From Oxytricha trifallax (taxonomy: Eukaryota; Ciliophora; Spirotrichea; Sporadotrichida; Oxytrichidae): a stretch of 64,000 nucleotides of DNA. Shown here in pieces: positions 1 to 10,761 of the stretch (position 1 is its first letter; each line of letters opens with the position of its first letter). Made by a program: the position numbers and the translations under genes. The stretch is from positions 153,993 through 217,992 of the forward strand of contig ARYC01017179.1 in NCBI GenBank assembly GCA_000711775.1, in the 5' to 3' direction. The notes under the pieces were generated by a model, which saw only the letters and a program-made list of their open reading frames with translations, did no database searches and was not told where the DNA came from.

Positions 1-1
1 T

Positions 2-1205
2 TATGATGATTATAAAATAGTCACTTTTGAGGACACTGTAAACGCATCCATTTAGACTATAGTGACTAACTATTTTGATTTTATGCATAAATCTCAAAAT
101 TTGAGAAATGAATCAGTTTTAACATGGCTTGAAAAGAACATTTTAACTAACATTGACATGGTATTTAATCCAACAGACTAGATTAATACTCCACAATATT
201 TCAAATTGAATGGAGGATATGAAGTGAAAGATAATTTGGAATTCAAGGAGTGGCCTCTTGTGCAAAAGTACGATTATAAATTCATCCATGTTACTGAGAA
301 TCCAAAATTTATGCAACCTAAGTAGAATAAAGCAAATGAGTACTGTGAGAACTACTTCATAAGCATTTTATAGTATTAATTAAAATTTTAGCCCCAGAAT
401 GGTAATAAGAAAGGTCTTACTCCAAAATGAGGGCTTCACTTTTGCAGACTGCTTCAACATTGAGTGGAAGGTGGTTTTCGAAGATGTTACACACACTTAA
501 CCAAATAAATCTATACCAACAGTCAAAGTGAGATCTGAGTTCAAAATTAACATGATCAAGCCAGTTAGATTTTTGTAGGGTACACTCCTTAAGGAAACTG
601 AAAAATCCTTAAGAGACGCCTATGGTGTAGTTTACTACAAGAATATGAGATCCAAACTTGAAGAGTAATAGAGGTTTGCGGACCTGAAGAAAAAGGAACA
701 AGATTCAGTTATATCTGGGCCGCCTTAAAGCTAAAGAAACAACATAGAAGCTAATTAATCCTTTGGAAGCGACGAACTAGTTAAGAAAGATAACCAAATG
801 AAAAATGGAAGTTCTCAATTTACTACAGTTGAAGCTAATAACAATTTACAGATCACAACTGTGAACGTTAACTAAGTTTCTTAAATAAAGAAATCTTAAC
901 CTTTGGAGACATTCCGTGTCGAAGAAGAAAATATCGAGATTGATATAGCTAATATGTATCTATTATAATGCTTAATTTTATACTGGGTTATCATAAATTC
1001 CTCTATTTTTATTCTTTGCATTAACAACGTTCTTAGACTCCAAATCTAAGACTTGAAGCGGTCAATCGACAGAATGAGTTTGATGATTTACGGTGTGGTG
1101 GCTTTGAACATCTTTACAATTATCATGATTGTGGTGTTTCACTTCCCCTTACCTTCGTTATCAATGAATGGTGGCAGTCATGTGCAACAATCATTAACTC
1201 ACTGA
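2..1205 (+). CDS. VASt-domain (sterol-transfer-like) membrane protein, 3' part
   Basis: The reading frame is open from base 2 to the TGA at 1203-1205 when TAA/TAG are read as Gln. The 5' end lies outside the window. The pattern resembles the VASt domain of GRAM/Lam/Aster proteins, which bind and move sterols at membrane contact sites: an early F-x-D-T-V-x-A-S segment, then a conserved LLQNEGFTFADCFNIEW stretch and a V-x-V-x-S-E-F strand. A charged Gln-rich linker follows, then two hydrophobic helices near the C terminus (about bases 950-1030 and 1080-1145), which suggests ER anchoring. A frame change near 373 is repaired by a GT...AG intron, best 373-409 (37 nt), giving 389 codons including the stop. 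A 19 or 25 nt intron with the same donor also keeps frame. No pointer repeat fits there, so I prefer an intron to an IES. The family call is from pattern memory only. Confidence 0.65.
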
Positions 1206-1557
1206 ACAAACACAAAACAATTTAATGAACATACAAAATAAAATTTAAACAAATAAGAAATACAAATTTATTTCATAATTTTTACTCAATTAAACGATAA
1301 GAATATTATATATACTCCTTTCTAATATCTTTCTTAACACATTACTCTATATATTCAAATTTAATGCCTCTTTTTATAATAATTAGAGGAATTTAAAATA
1401 AGTAAATAAATTATTTGAAGATAAAAATGAGACTGCCCTATAAATAGAGTATTAATAATTAGACTTCAGATACTCTATCTTTGTAATCCCCAAAACCCCT
1501 TCACACCAAATAATTTCAAATAAATAAGGTCTTCTCAAGACTAATTAATGCATCAAA
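1206..1557. other. AT-rich spacer with a C4A4C4 telomere-like word
   Basis: I see no coding sequence. At 1488-1499 the sequence CCCCAAAACCCC is followed by TT, which matches the ciliate telomere unit and the tip of TBE transposons. No partner terminus in the right orientation lies nearby, so it may be a solo transposon tip, an old telomere-derived insertion, or part of the leader of the next gene. Confidence 0.4.
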
Positions 1558-4500
1558 ATGTCAATTTACTATAGTGAAATTAGGAATTATTGTTGCTTTG
1601 GTTTGTGTTTCTAATATGAGCGAAATTAATGGTGCCAGATTGACGAGCTAAATTCAGAATTAAGTGCAGAATTTAGCTAAATCCAAACAATAAGATGTAA
1701 ACAGCAGTCTGAATAGCGGAATCTTAATCGATGTCACTTAATCTTGATAAAAAATTATTAAACTATTTTATCTATGAATGCATAATTAAAATAATGTTTT
1801 AAAAATGAATTAAATATGGTAAATGCCAATCTCAAATCGATTAATTGTTCAACTCTGAAGACTTGTTAAATAAACCAACAGATGTTTTACTTGAATATGA
1901 AGAGCATTTTTGTCATGCATAATCAGACCAATTTCAAAGTAAGTTTTGTGGAATATCATCTTATAAATCGCATATTTTCTAAATTAAATTGGAGTAAAAT
2001 CACAAGAATCTTACCTTATTTTTTATTTAGAAGCTGTGATCCCATACTATTGTTTTTACTCTGGTCTGAACTTACTAAATCAAATATCTGTGACAAAAGA
2101 TAGACAACAAACAATTAACAACTTTTGCTCTTCATTTGGTTCGGGGTATTAAGAAAGAAAAAGATTTTTATCCAAGTTACAGCTAGAAAATTTTATATCT
2201 CTTTAAAGATACTTTCATTTAGATTTAAAAAATGTTTTCATATATAAGAAACTAATGAAGTCTCGTTTATGGAAAAATGCACGTATAACTACGACAATTC
2301 TTATGATCAATCTCTCACTAAATTTGACTCTTTAGACATGAGTGGTCTCCTAGATTCAGCCTATTACTGTGAGTCTCTTTACAAAATGATAAAAGCCTTA
2401 AAGCCTCACCACAGAGATTCTCTTCCAGATCTGATTAGATATTCCTATATACTCTCGCTCTAGAGCTTTATAGAAACCAATGAAGCCAATGACTATGGGG
2501 CTTGTGAGGAATATAGCGCTAAGAAGGATACTTTTTGCCTTGATTTCTTCGATTGGAAGACTAAATTCTCACTTTGGACACAACAACAATCTCAAGTTAT
2601 TTGCGGGAAAGTTAATCTTCATGCTAAGAACAGCACTAACATAATATCAGATATGTGTGCCTACACAATTACCAGAGTTTATGGTATGTACGATTAGTAC
2701 TTGAATAAGATACTTGATAATATATTAACTAAGGAAATCAACGCTCTAAATATGGAACTTGATCATGCTATTCAAGAAGCAAACTAGCATGAGATTGATT
2801 CAAAAGCTAATCTAGACAAAATATCTTAATTAAATGTGTTTGTATAGTATCTTCTATTTTATTATGAATTAAATTAAAAATATCGAAATGGCTTGATGAA
2901 TTGAAAGTGCAGTCAGATGTTGAATAAAAACAGAAAAACGAAGTTATGCTCAAAGAAAGATTGAGAGAAATCGACCTAGAAAAAGCTTAAAATGAAAAAG
3001 CAATGGAAAAGGTTTTGCAATTCATAGACAGCTTAAAGTCTTAAGAAGAGATATTTGAGATGCAAGCTAATGAGGATAAAATCAGAGAGACACTTTAATC
3101 ACTGAGGAAGGAACAAGAAGAAATTATGAACTAAACACAGCCAGATTAGTTCAGAATAGTTAATGAAATGCTTGATAAATTCATAGAAGACTACTATAAC
3201 GGGAAGAAGGAAAGTGCTTTTGAGGATATGCAAAAGGCCATCGAATTAAGAGACACTGAAGATAAAGTTAGTGAGTTTTTGAAAGAATTGCTTAAAACCA
3301 AGCAATAAGACAGTGATAGCACAAATTAATTAGGTAGTGATAATCAAACTTTCAATACTGATTCTCAAAAAATTGTATAAACCGATGACTTGGAAGTAAA
3401 TAAGGATCAAAGTACAGTGAAATCTAGCTATACAGATGTTGAGAAGGTCTCCAATTTCCTTGATAGTGTAGTTAGTAAACTCCCAAGCACTGATCAACAA
3501 ACATCTTCTAAGAAGACTAAGAAGTCTAAAAAGAATTCCAATAAAATTAATGAGACAGTTTCTTAATTAGAAACTTCAGAATCTACAAATGCTTAAAATA
3601 CACTTTAAAAAACTCTAAAAGTTTTATAATTCATTGATGACTTGTTGATGAGTGAAGCAACTAACATTTCTAAAGATAAAGTGAGTGAGTTTGTTGACCA
3701 AGTATATAAGAACCATAAACTAGATAGGACTAGCACATAATCAAAAGAGGATTCTGATAAATCAAATAAAACTAAGAAAAACAAGTCTAAAACCCCTAAA
3801 AAAGACAAAGTAGATGAAATTAGCAGTTTAATCAACAAAAATAGTGATAATAATGAAGTATCTAAGTTGGTTAATCAAGCTTCAAATATTATCTAAGAAG
3901 AAAACAGCACTATAATCAATCAACATTCAATTTAACACTCAGACAAAGTCACTGAAGTTTCTCACAATAATAGTAGCGTGGAAGATAAGTTAGGAAAAGT
4001 AATGACATTCATCGATAATCTGTTCGCTTAAGAGAAATTTAACGAGAAGTTGTTGAAAGTTCAGCAATTTATAGACTAAATCATTGCTAATAAGAATAAC
4101 TAAAAGAAGCAAGAAAAAGCTGATAAGTTCCTAGAGGATATTGATAGTGATGAAGAAGAGGACTCAAATAACGATGAAGATGAATATGAGGAAGAATATG
4201 AAGAAGAAGAAGATGAATAATAAGATAAAAATGTTAAATCTGAAAGTAAACAAACTAACTCAGTAAGTGATAACAAGAAAACTGATGAAGACATTAAGAA
4301 AGTGCAGGATATGCTGAAAAACATTGAGAATTAAGATGAAACTGACAATTAAATCAAGAAAGTCAACGATTTCCTAGATTCATTGGTGGCCATGGATAGC
4401 AAAAGCAAGAAAGTAACCGATGGAAAAGATAAAGAAGGTTATGTTTAGAAATCAAGCGATAATGGTAATAGTGAAATTAAGAATTTAATTAAGGAAGAAG

Positions 4501-5246
4501 AGGATGAAAGTGATGAAGATGATGATGAAGAATACTATGAAGAAGAAGAATTAGAGGAGGATGAAGAAGAGGTAGATGAGGATGATGAATAAAAAGTTGA
4601 CAATAAAAATGAGAAGATTGAAGAAGATTAAGATGTAAATGAGGATGAGGATGATGAAGAAATTACTGATTAAGACGATTATGATGATGAAGAATAAGAA
4701 GATGAAGAGATTGAAGAGGATGAAGAGGAGGAAGATGTTAACGATATAGAAGAAGAAACTCCCCAGTCTGACAAGTAGTCTTCAACATCAAGCACTATCA
4801 ACAATCAATTAACTTCAATCTCAGACATAAATGACCTAAAAGCCTACCTTGACACTTAAATAGACCAAGCGCACAATTCAATCGAACGCCAGAAACTAAC
4901 CTAACTTAAAGATATTCTTGACAAATACAACATCAACGAGAAGAAAACCAAGGTAACAAACTTCATAGACTCTCTACTCAAGCAAAATCAAGCTTCTAAA
5001 CTCCAAAAAGTCAAGCTTGAAGCTTCTGATGTTACTACTTTCCTTAATCAATACGAAAAGAATCTGGCTTAAATAGGCAAATAGAGTAAGACTTAAGTTT
5101 AGATTAAATCAATAGTCTCAAACAAGTCTAGTTCCAGTAGTCACAACAAGTTGAAGAGTTAAATCAAGAACTAGCATGATATTGCTAATGTTGGCAGCAA
5201 ATATTCATCGTTGTTGCTGGACTTTGATAAGATTAAAAACAAGTGA
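1558..5246 (+). CDS. Secreted acidic repeat protein
   Basis: After removal of three IESs (1559-1574, 1740-1827, 2818-2876) and one intron (1939-2248) this gives 1,072 in-frame codons ending in TGA at 5244-5246. The N terminus is a clear signal peptide (MKLGIIVALVCVSNMSEING), so the product is probably secreted or granule-stored. A region with several Cys and Tyr residues follows (bases 2250-2700). The rest is low-complexity Lys/Glu/Asp/Ser/Gln sequence carrying at least eleven copies of a degenerate K-V-x-x-F-[ILV]-[DEK]-x-[LIV] motif, separated by linkers, with long Glu/Asp runs at about 4140-4220 and 4495-4740. I do not recognise the family. The motif spacing suggests short amphipathic helices. 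A calcium-binding storage or mucus role is possible, but that is inference from acidity alone. Confidence 0.75.
1559..1574 (+). other. IES, 16 bp, pointer TG
   Basis: Deleting these bases between two TG copies (1559-1560 and 1575-1576) joins the ATG at 1558 to the signal peptide frame. Without it no in-frame ATG exists. The pointer is only 2 bp, so the boundary is inferred from the reading frame. Confidence 0.6.
1740..1827 (+). other. IES, 88 bp, pointer AATCT
   Basis: Pointer copies lie at 1740-1744 and 1828-1832. The element contains in-frame TGA codons. Its deletion fuses ...DVTQS to ...QIDQLFN in frame. Confidence 0.8.
1939..2248 (+). other. Probable spliceosomal intron
   Basis: The donor is a perfect GTAAGT at 1939 and the acceptor is ATATAAG ending at 2248. 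The join is in phase. At 310 nt it is longer than the other introns here and may itself contain an IES. Confidence 0.6.
2818..2876 (+). other. IES, 59 bp, pointer AAAATATC
   Basis: Pointer copies lie at 2818-2825 and 2877-2884. Deletion joins DKIS to KWLDELK in frame. Confidence 0.85.
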
Positions 5247-5472
5247 GAGTGGTAATTTAATTGAGTTTTAGTAGTTATTTAATGTTAATTCATTAGTTAG
5301 ATAGATTTAATCTGGATTGAACAATCAATGAATATGAGGGAGATAAAAAAGGAAATTATCTAGTATAAAATTTTATTGATTAATAGTAATTCATTGTAAA
5401 ATCTGTGTGATATATTTACTTACTTTAAATTATGTGAATAAACTTTGTAATTAATCTTATAATTAAATCAAA

Positions 5473-8400
5473 ATGGAATAAAGAGATCCAATCAATCACG
5501 TAGTTGATATCCTACTAAGTCCAAATTAATAAGTACAATTCTTTATTCTTTTAATGTTGATTATTCTAGAAAGACGCTACTGATCTAGAAAAGAAAAAGA
5601 ATGAATTAGATCGATTATTTACTAAGCTATGCAATGAGAGAGCTTAAGATTTCAATAATATACTATTTTCTGTCAGGCCACTCGAGGTAATGTACAAATT
5701 TTTCCAATATTTCAATTGAATTTACTCTCAAATTGATATTCCTTTAATCCATTTTTATCAAACACTTTGGCTCTAGCACTAACTGAATGAACTATCTTCA
5801 TATGTGGATGGATTACAGAAAAGCTCTAAAGTCTTAAAAGATGAACTACTCTCTCAAACAAATCTTTTCACTTTCAGGTAGCTTGAGTTCAAATCTTTGT
5901 ACTACTAAGAATTGATAGAGGGATTGTAAGTTTTTGAAAAGATAGAGCGAATGATTGAGGAAGTTGAATTCCTGTCTTAGCAATAGAATCTGATTCAAGC
6001 TTCTATTTCATTCTAAAACCTCAAAAAGTTTGTATTTTCAAACGAGCCAAACGTATAACTTGGCATTGAAGTGAAGTCTATGCTTCAGGAATTCGGAATG
6101 CTAGAGATGATTAAGAAAAGAATCTCGGAAAAATAAAGAATTCTTTAGGATTAAATTAACTCAAACTTGCTTGACTTGCTTTTTGCAAGAAGCAAAGAGT
6201 CTTGTAGCAAGAAATTATAGCAAATCATGAAATTCTTCGAGGCGAAGTTTCAGAAACTAGATTCAAACGAATCTATTCTAGAGTACATATGCTAAGACTT
6301 CACTGATTTGAAAAAGATTCAGGATTAATTTTAGAAGATTCATACCAAAGAAAATGATAGTGCAAGTAAAGCTTAGAGTCTAATAGACCAACACTTGATG
6401 ACAAATGATGAAGCTATAACTATGGGGCTTCTCTGCTTGCAAAAGGACTATGAGAAAGCTATATAAGACCAAAATGTGGCTTATTTAGTCATTCTGATAA
6501 ATGCCTATAAGAGAGTCTCACAAGACCCAATATAGGAATACCTCAGGAATTAGTTAGACAATTAAATTCAAGGCTTAGTGTAGAGACTTATAGAAGTCTT
6601 GAGTTAAAATATGAAACCTTAGAAGAAGTTCTATAGTTACTAGCAAAACTCCATTTCAGATGCTATATCTGAGTTGCTTCAAATTGATTGCTAAAATCTC
6701 AAGAAAGTGGCATTACTAGTCTAATCAATATTCCTGTTCTTTCAATAAAATTTAAGCTTTTTCATGCTCATAGATAAGCAAGAAGTAACGACTATAGTTG
6801 AAAGTGGCATCTCTTTGGATTATGTAAACATTTTCTTTTACTACTTCAAGTTCCTTATACAAATTTTGTTTGATCATGATCGCAAGATAAAAGAGTTCAA
6901 TTTGAAAAATGGTATCTCTGAGGATATTCAACCCTAGTAAAATCTCGCTAAAAAGCTAAATGTTGAGAAAAACATGAGATTTAGCTTTAGAAATAAAGAG
7001 GAGATGGAAAGCTTCCTAGTTGATTCGGTGAGATTGAAATTAGACTTTTATAAAACTATGGAGGAAATGATGGTCCCTATACTTTTCAAGCAAAATATAT
7101 CGTTTGTAATGACTCTTGGGAGCAGAATGATTTGCATGATAGATGGAGTTGTGGATTAAGTAAAAACCCTAAAGAAAGATTATAAATTAATTAAAATTAT
7201 AAATGTTAATATTAAATTTGTGTTATTTTATTAAATAACTCTCAATAAGAAGTGCTATAACAAATATCCGGTAATTAAGCATTTTAAAAATGATTAATTA
7301 TATTATATATGCTCCATTCCAAAAATAAAGTGATTAAAGGCTTTAGATTTAAATTTCTCTAAAGATAGCTAAAATAAACAGCAAATTCAAGCTTTCAAAG
7401 GTTGGATGAAAAGATTTATAGTAACAAACTATGAAATATTCCTGGATCATTACAAACAGCACTGTGACTTTGTAGCTCAAAAATACTTCAACAAGACCTT
7501 TGACGCTTAAAATTTAGTAAAAATAGGAATCTAAGACGAGAAAGTCCTAGTAGGTTCAAGTTAAAAGCTCTCTTAATCTATGATGTTTGGAGCTGAAATC
7601 AAAGAAAGCATGTAATTTTCAAGGGCAAGTATAATTGGAAGAATAAACTAAAGCTAAATTGATCATAATTCGATGTGGTCTGTCTTTGAATATATCAAGT
7701 CGTTTTCTTATGTATCATAATTGGCAGTCGAAAGAATACCTCTTGAAGATAAAAATAAACAGGATCAAGCTATGTTTAGATAGGAGATCCTAGAAAGCGT
7801 AAATAAAACCATGAAAAAAGTTTATGAAAAGATGATTTAAGTTGTTAACATTTGCTTTACAGGTAGTCATAAGGATGCATTTTTCTCAGCTCAAACTTAT
7901 AGCAATGAGAAAGATTCATACTTTTTCAAGGGATTGATTAAGTAAGAGGAAGTAAAATCAAACAGTAAATAAAAAGCATCAAAAGACAGCATTGAAGAAT
8001 AGGAGTTTCTCTACAAGCCCAAGCTAGCCATGCAAAACGAATTACTATCTAACAGCATGTCAACTTTAACACTTTTGATGCAGATCTATCACAGAATGTC
8101 AGACTAGGCAATTAAGGAATTCTCAGCTTGCTATTAATATATATCTAGTTAAAAACTTTGGGAGTAACTACTATCAGAAAAAGTTAAGAAAGATTTCAAT
8201 CGTAATTAGGAGTCTATCTAGAACATTAACTACGATATATTGGTATTTCTGAGATGTGAATTCACTACAAGAGCATTTAGTCACTTGAGAGAAATGACTG
8301 TAAGTGAAATATCATATTTATATCATATCAAATTTATGAATAACACTTTAGAGAATCGATTTTACAGGAACAGCAAGTTCATCGTCAAGACTAGAGCCTT

Positions 8401-9034
8401 TTGCTTAGTCTTTGATAAGAGATTTTAAAATACTCCAGAATTTTGTTTCTTAATACCTAGGCTAAGTAGAGGTAATTTTTTACGTTTTTCATTATGTTTC
8501 TTATTAGATCTTCTACTTGTTTGCTACTCTCTAGAAGCAAGTGTTCAGACTTTACGGTCACTATGTAAGATTCATCAAGCGTCAAGAGATAGATGAATTT
8601 GGCTTTTAAAGATTGAAAAAGACGCTGTTCTAATTGAAAGTTGAGTTCGATTTGATAGTGCCTAAAATGCTGGGAGAGGGTAGTTAAAGTAATACCAAGA
8701 GATTTGTTGATGAAATGAGACAGGATATTGCTCGTGAATATGAAAAAACCATCTATATTTTGCACATCATTTTTTAAAAAACTAATAACTTTATATCTGA
8801 TATTAATATCTCTTATCTATATTCTGTATAGATTTAATTTTAAATTTGCAGCTAATTGTATGTGATGAAGAGGAAATTGAATATAAAATTTAAGAAAATG
8901 ACTATGGCTTGACAGAGTAAGATTTCGAGGCTCTTGAAAACATCTAAAAAAGCTATTCATCAAATATGTACAGCTAGAATGAAGAATAATAGCAAATTCA
9001 TGATAAAGATTAGAAGTTAGATTAAATATAGTGA
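5473..9034 (+). CDS. Sec8/EXOC4-like exocyst subunit with an inverted MDS
   Basis: This is a long helical protein of 1,044 residues, close to the usual Sec8 length. It begins MEQRDPINHVVDILLSPNQQ. Introns are 5533-5569 (37 nt, GTACAA...TTCTAG) and 5687-5776 (90 nt). An IES lies at 7175-7360. The last part is scrambled: the segment 8436-8817 is coded on the minus strand and re-enters through pointers GATAAGAGAT and ATTCTG, after which the plus strand resumes at 8821 and ends with TGA at 9032-9034. The early part has heptad-like helices with Y-x-x-L-I-x-G-L spacing. The late part has FLRCEFTTRAFSHL and a C-terminal E-Y-K-I-Q-E-N-D-Y-G-L-T-E-Q segment, which resemble the Sec8 C-terminal helical rods that tether secretory vesicles to the plasma membrane. 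Another CATCHR-family tether remains possible. Summed coding length is exactly 1,045 codons with stop, which supports the assembly. Confidence 0.7.
7175..7360 (+). other. IES, 186 bp, pointer AAAGAT
   Basis: Pointer copies lie at 7175-7180 and 7361-7366. Deletion joins VKTLKKD to SQNKQQ in frame. The interior is about 85% A+T with a TGA in the coding frame. Confidence 0.8.
8436..8817 (-). other. Inverted MDS of the Sec8-like gene
   Basis: This block codes on the strand opposite to its neighbours. Its start pointer (rc of 8808-8817, GATAAGAGAT) matches the end of the preceding plus-strand MDS at 8414-8423. Its end pointer (rc of 8436-8441, ATTCTG) matches the start of the following plus-strand MDS at 8821-8826. 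Only 12 bp (8424-8435) and 3 bp (8818-8820) separate it from its neighbours. Inside it lies a 37 nt intron (8753-8789). A second intron of 46 nt begins at 8456, crosses the ATTCTG junction and ends at 8851 with TTTGCAG, so a pointer falls inside an intron. Confidence 0.85.
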
Positions 9035-9858
9035 TTAAGTGATAAAAAAGTGATTGTTTTAATAAAACTTATTTTTTAATATAATTAATGTATTTAAACT
9101 CGTAAATTATAAAATATATAATAAATTAAATAAAGATAGTAAATAAGGAGGTAAGTTGAGAGTTTTAAAGATATGGAAAGGTGAGAGATTCAAAAACTTT
9201 ACATTTATTAATTAATATAATTTTAGTTTCAATTTTTTTGGACAAATATCAAAAATAACAATAAAAAATTTTCATATTCCTAAAATTTGGTAAAAATAAT
9301 AAATAATTGATTTAAAGAACAAAAAACATAAAAACATAAAAAAATTAAAAAAAATTAGGGGTTAAATTGTAATTAATACTAATATTTGTTTCATTTGTTA
9401 GTTTCCAACTCTTTATTTTTATTAAATTACTGATTACAAAGAAATTCAGTATATTTTTATAAAACAGTAAACTATATAAAAAGACACATTTAATTAACAA
9501 ACAGATGGGTTTTTGATATCAAGTCTTAGTTGTTTAACATTTTTATAGATTAGGATTTCTTTTTTCAATTTAATCAGCATTTTTTACTCTAATTCGTTTT
9601 ATGTTTTAATTATCATCGAAGAAATGATCATTTAAAATCAAAATGTAAAAAAACAAATAACTTGATAATTTTTGAGTATTTATTTAAGGATGACAACTTT
9701 GAATCTTGAAGAATCATTAAATTTTAAATTTTTCAAATCTATGTGAGTATTCAATGATAGGACTGAACAATCTCTCACCTCCAACATAATTTCATCAATT
9801 TAAAGCATTTCTTAACCATGCAAGTTTTAGGAGACTTTTTTTGCTCTGAATCAACTTA
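9035..9858. other. Non-coding AT-rich spacer
   Basis: I see no open frame with coding character, no RNA gene and no transposon terminus. The stretch probably holds the chromosome ends and flanks of the Sec8-like and NUDIX genes. Confidence 0.5.
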
Positions 9859-10329
9859 ATGAAGCTAATTGTCGGAGTCTCTTGTATCATTTTTAACTAA
9901 CCTAAACCTCAACTACTAGCTGGAGCATCAAAACCCCTCAAACTCTTGTTAATTCAGCGCGAGAAAGACCCTTACAAGGGCAAGTGGTGCTTTGCGGGAG
10001 GGAAGCTTGAACTCGGGGAGACCTACAGTAAAGCAACTTAGCGAGAAGTGCGGGAGGAGTTAGGACTCGAAGTGGAACTTTATGACGAACAGAGGCCTGA
10101 TTACATAAACGAAATCATTTTTAATGACAAACAATACATGGTAGTATCTACAGCTGCTTACGTAGCTGAAAATTCAATCAGAAGCCTAAACCATGAGGGG
10201 CTTACTAATCAGTGGTTTTAGTACCCACATGAGATTGAGTAACTCAGGGAGGAGGATTGTTTGCCTAAGTTGCACTCAATTATACATAAGGTAGTTAATA
10301 ATCATTTTCCCAAACCACACATTGTATGA
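9859..10329 (+). CDS. NUDIX hydrolase
   Basis: One uninterrupted frame of 156 residues begins at MKLIVGVSCIIFNQPKPQLL and stops at TGA 10327-10329. The NUDIX box is complete: G-x5-E-x7-REVxEE-x-G around residues 59-81 (GGKLELGETYSKATQREV, then REELGLEV), with the catalytic REVREEL core that binds Mg2+. The upstream KLLLIQREKDPYKGKWCFAGG strand-loop fits MutT/ADP-ribose pyrophosphatase-type enzymes, which hydrolyse nucleoside diphosphates linked to another moiety. At this length it is a single-domain protein with no targeting signal, so cytosolic action is likely. The substrate cannot be told from sequence. GC content is clearly higher than in the flanks, and no IES or intron is needed, unlike its neighbours. 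Confidence 0.9.
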
Positions 10330-10761
10330 CTAGCTAACTATTTAAATATCAAATGTACATTAATTACTAAATATACAATCACGCAAACTTTGTTTTTACA
10401 TTTAAATGATACATAGATGGTAAGTTTATCAAAGTAAATATAAAGAGTGGATAAGTAACCCATAGAAATTTAATCAAAAAATAAATCCAATTTATAAAAG
10501 AGGATAGAATATAGGTTTAATGTGTAAATTTAACTGAGAGATTGTTAGCAACTCCCTGCGAAAGGACGAGAACTAGGAATTACCTATAAATTACATGCTA
10601 AATGCAGCACTCTCACCGTTTTTTTGTATAAATTACCTAATTTGCTATAAAATTATTAGAAATTAAAGAAAAACTGTTAACTTAGCTAATTTTTACTATA
10701 TTATATCATGTGATCAATTAAATTAGTTAAGATAAACATTTTCATATATTTTCTATGAAAT
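10330..10761. other. Non-coding spacer with a less AT-rich patch
   Basis: No coding frame. Bases about 10545-10620 are less AT-rich than the surroundings (CTCCCTGCGAAAGGACGAG, TGCTAAATGCAGCACTCTC) and could be a small RNA or a conserved 3' flank. I cannot fold it into a tRNA. Confidence 0.35.

Noticed and set aside
8457-8765. Separate 102-residue antisense gene inside the Sec8-like locus
   Set aside because: Pointers on both sides show it is an inverted MDS of the same gene.
10545-10620. Possible tRNA gene in the spacer between the NUDIX and EF-hand genes
   Set aside because: No acceptor stem or standard A and B boxes could be matched on either strand.
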